Shown in pieces: positions 62,501-64,000 of a stretch of 64,000 nt of DNA (the stretch's first letter is position 1; each line of letters begins with the position of its first letter). Position numbers and translations under genes: made by a program. Origin of the DNA: Opisthocomus hoazin (Eukaryota; Chordata; Aves; Opisthocomiformes; Opisthocomidae); the NCBI RefSeq assembly GCF_030867145.1, contig NC_134441.1, positions 5,210,992 through 5,274,991 of the forward strand. Direction: 5' to 3'. The notes below the pieces were generated by a model that was given only the letters and a program-made list of their open reading frames with translations, made no database searches and was not told the origin of the DNA.

Positions 62501-64000
62501 GGTCTGTGACACAAGTTTTCCAAATAAAAAAGCAAGAACTACTCAGATGACCAAGGCTTTTGGTATTTGAACCTCTCCCACAATTTAATGAAGTTCCCAA
62601 TGACAAGCATGGCTGAAAGCAACGGAAACACTGAAATCTCCTGCTGTGGATTTTATTATTGCTTTTTTTTTATTATTTTTATTTTTTTTACCATTTTGGA
62701 AGTTGGTTCCGTTTCTGGCTCCTTCTCTACAATAACCTGAGACTTGCTAATACTCCACTCCTTCCGCTTGAGTTTGCTAATCCGGTTATCACCATCATCT
62801 TTCATGGGCAGTTCCTCAGCTCTGGAAGCTGCTGATATTCTTCTCTCCAAGAGAGGCTCCAGAATAGATCTGTGGCCCACACCAAAAGAGTGAAAAAACA
62901 TGAAACATTAGTCCACCAGACATTCAAAGCACTGTCTGTTAAAAAACTGTCATCTCTTAGTTTGCATAAGAGATTATTGTGAAAAACTGAGTTATGACCA
63001 TGGAATTTTCAGTGAGATCTGTGCTCCTAAGTCACCCTAGCAATTCTAAGTATTATGCCTTCTGTACAAGATGAAGTGCGATCTACTTGCAGAGGGAGCC
63101 AGACCTGCTTTGTATGCTGAACCCTGCCACCGAGTCCACTGTGTGACTTTGAGCAAGCCACCTAGACTCTCTGGTTATCACAGATGCAAACTAGATGTAC
63201 AGAGAAGTAACACCAGGAAATGTTCCCATGTGTGGCAGCTCTGTTTAATGCCATGTATGCAGCTGCAAACAGGTACATGGAACAAGTACCATATGAGTAT
63301 GCACCTCTTTGCAGACCACATCAAACTAAACTACCTCATAGTACCTTACATCTCTGTTTTCCAGCAATCGTGGGAAACAGAAACAGCGTGCATCTGAAAT
63401 ACAGTGCCTCTATCCCTCTTCAGTTTCATGCAGATAATTGGGACTCCAGAGGCAGACAGTCATGGCTTCAATTCCCAGAACTATCCCTAGCTGTGCTTCA
63501 AACTCCATGTCTGTAAAATGGAGTAACAACATTGGCCTCCATTTAAAGTTTTAAATGCATATGTGTTGCTATTGTGTATGGAATAAATCTTAATTTTAAG
63601 AGTTACTAATTCCAGCAAATCCGCACTCTTGTAAATCACGTGTAAAGGCTGATTACTAACCCATCTGAACCTGGTCTGGAGGAAGTGCTGTCAGATGACG
63701 TGGAAGATGTAGAGACCACAGAAGACGCCACAGATGTGACAGAGAGCCGTCTCAGCGTGGAAGACATGATATAGGGTAACACAACAGAGCCTGACCTGCT
63801 CTGTTTCCTTTCGGTGAGGGAGGGAGGCTGCAGACAAACACGTTTGTGATAAATCATGTAACACTAACTCACTCACAAGTGGGAATGGGGAGAGTTGTGT
63901 TTCTTTAAGGCAACACACTAAACAAACAGGCACGCTTACCAAAGTTATTACACCATACTGCTTCTCCACCTTCTTCTTCAGCTCTTTGAAACAGGCCGTC
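56509..64000 (-). CDS. DOCK5: Dedicator of cytokinesis protein 5, C-terminal part
   Basis: DOCK5 is a DOCK-A family guanine nucleotide exchange factor for Rac. Only the C-terminal end is in the window: the last helix of the DHR2 region and the proline-rich tail. Coding exons in transcript order: 64000-63940 (partial; TACFKELKKKVEKQYGVITL), 63827-63661 (TERKQSRSGSVVLPYIMSST, then a Ser/Thr-rich run), 62869-62692 (SILEPLLERR, RISKLKRKEWSISKSQVI), 60326-60188 (RAQRPKSLQLGDNRL, SPPPITPKTPRTQ), 58703-58588 (STPPPPPPKSKPYENSNPRN), and 56610-56509 (VAPPLPSRREAKPPPPPPKT, ending SSEQGLQ). All visible junctions are GT-AG and in phase, giving about 253 residues plus the stop. The two polyproline blocks are SH3-binding sites of the type that recruits adaptors such as CRK in this family. 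The serine-rich segment and KRKEWS motif also follow human DOCK5 as I recall it. The gene is transcribed towards GNRH1. The N-terminal SH3, DHR1 and most of DHR2 lie beyond the right edge. Confidence 0.96.
58339..58353. repeat. C-homopolymer tract in a DOCK5 intron
   Basis: An almost pure run of about 15 C lies in the intron between the last two DOCK5 coding exons. In the DOCK5 transcript it is a G-run. Confidence 0.9.
60072..60098. repeat. (CCCT)n microsatellite in a DOCK5 intron
   Basis: Six or more 'ccct' units occur in a row, about 90 bases downstream (in the DOCK5 sense) of the exon ending at 60188. Confidence 0.9.
63130..63215 (+). repeat. MIR-like SINE relic in a DOCK5 intron
   Basis: 'cactgtgtgactttgagcaa' followed by 'gccacctagactctctggtt' matches the sense MIR phrase 'gtgtgaccttgggcaagtcacttaacctctctg' with several changes. 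Confidence 0.6.
63460..63550 (+). repeat. Second MIR/L2-like relic in the same DOCK5 intron
   Basis: 'aactccatgtctgtaaaatg' followed by 'gagtaacaacattggcctcc' matches the sense MIR/L2 phrase 'cctcatctgtaaaatggggataataat...cctacc'. It lies about 250 bases from the relic at 63130 in the same orientation; one interrupted element is possible but not shown. Confidence 0.5.

Noticed and set aside
1-64000. tRNA, rRNA, CRISPR, endogenous retrovirus or prokaryotic-type operon
   Set aside because: I looked for these on both strands and saw none. The window is ordinary vertebrate genomic DNA, and I saw no recognisable LTR or retroviral coding remnant.

Overview
This is a stretch of vertebrate nuclear genome, almost certainly from a bird. 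The evidence is an avian-type CR1 LINE tail at 35033-35592, a GnRH1 precursor with the chicken-type decapeptide [10 protein letters not shown], compact introns, and the gene order CDCA2 - KCTD9 - GNRH1 - DOCK5, which is the reverse complement of human 8p21.2 as I recall it. The GnRH precursor differs from the chicken sequence I remember at many positions, so this is probably not chicken. I cannot name the species.

Layout. 1-21150 is a gene desert on the side where EBF2 is expected beyond the window. I see only old repeat relics and no coding exon. 21160-33500 holds CDCA2 (Repo-Man, minus strand), reconstructed as 14 coding exons of consistent phase encoding 1117 residues. 33480-34960 is a CpG island acting as a head-to-head promoter for CDCA2 and KCTD9. 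It carries four CCAAT boxes (two of them in a perfect inverted repeat), an octamer, an E-box and a CHR-like site. 34317-43720 holds KCTD9 (plus strand), complete in 12 coding exons (389 residues). 46128-49765 holds GNRH1 (plus strand), with TATA box, non-coding exon 1, three coding exons and a poly(A) signal. 56509-64000 holds the last six coding exons of DOCK5 (minus strand); its 5' part lies beyond the right edge.

Between GNRH1 and DOCK5 (50080-56500, minus strand) a chain of phase-compatible exon-like segments ends in a terminal-exon-like unit: strong acceptor, short open frame, stop, then AATAAA. It could be an uncatalogued gene or simply a very long DOCK5 3' UTR. I do not recognise the encoded sequence.

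The genes are not a pathway. CDCA2 is a mitotic PP1-targeting chromatin protein, KCTD9 a BTB/pentapeptide-repeat protein, GNRH1 the reproductive neurohormone precursor and DOCK5 a Rac exchange factor. The observations I find most worth checking are a transmembrane-like exon inside CDCA2, two tandem PP1-docking modules in CDCA2, and the possible gene between GNRH1 and DOCK5.
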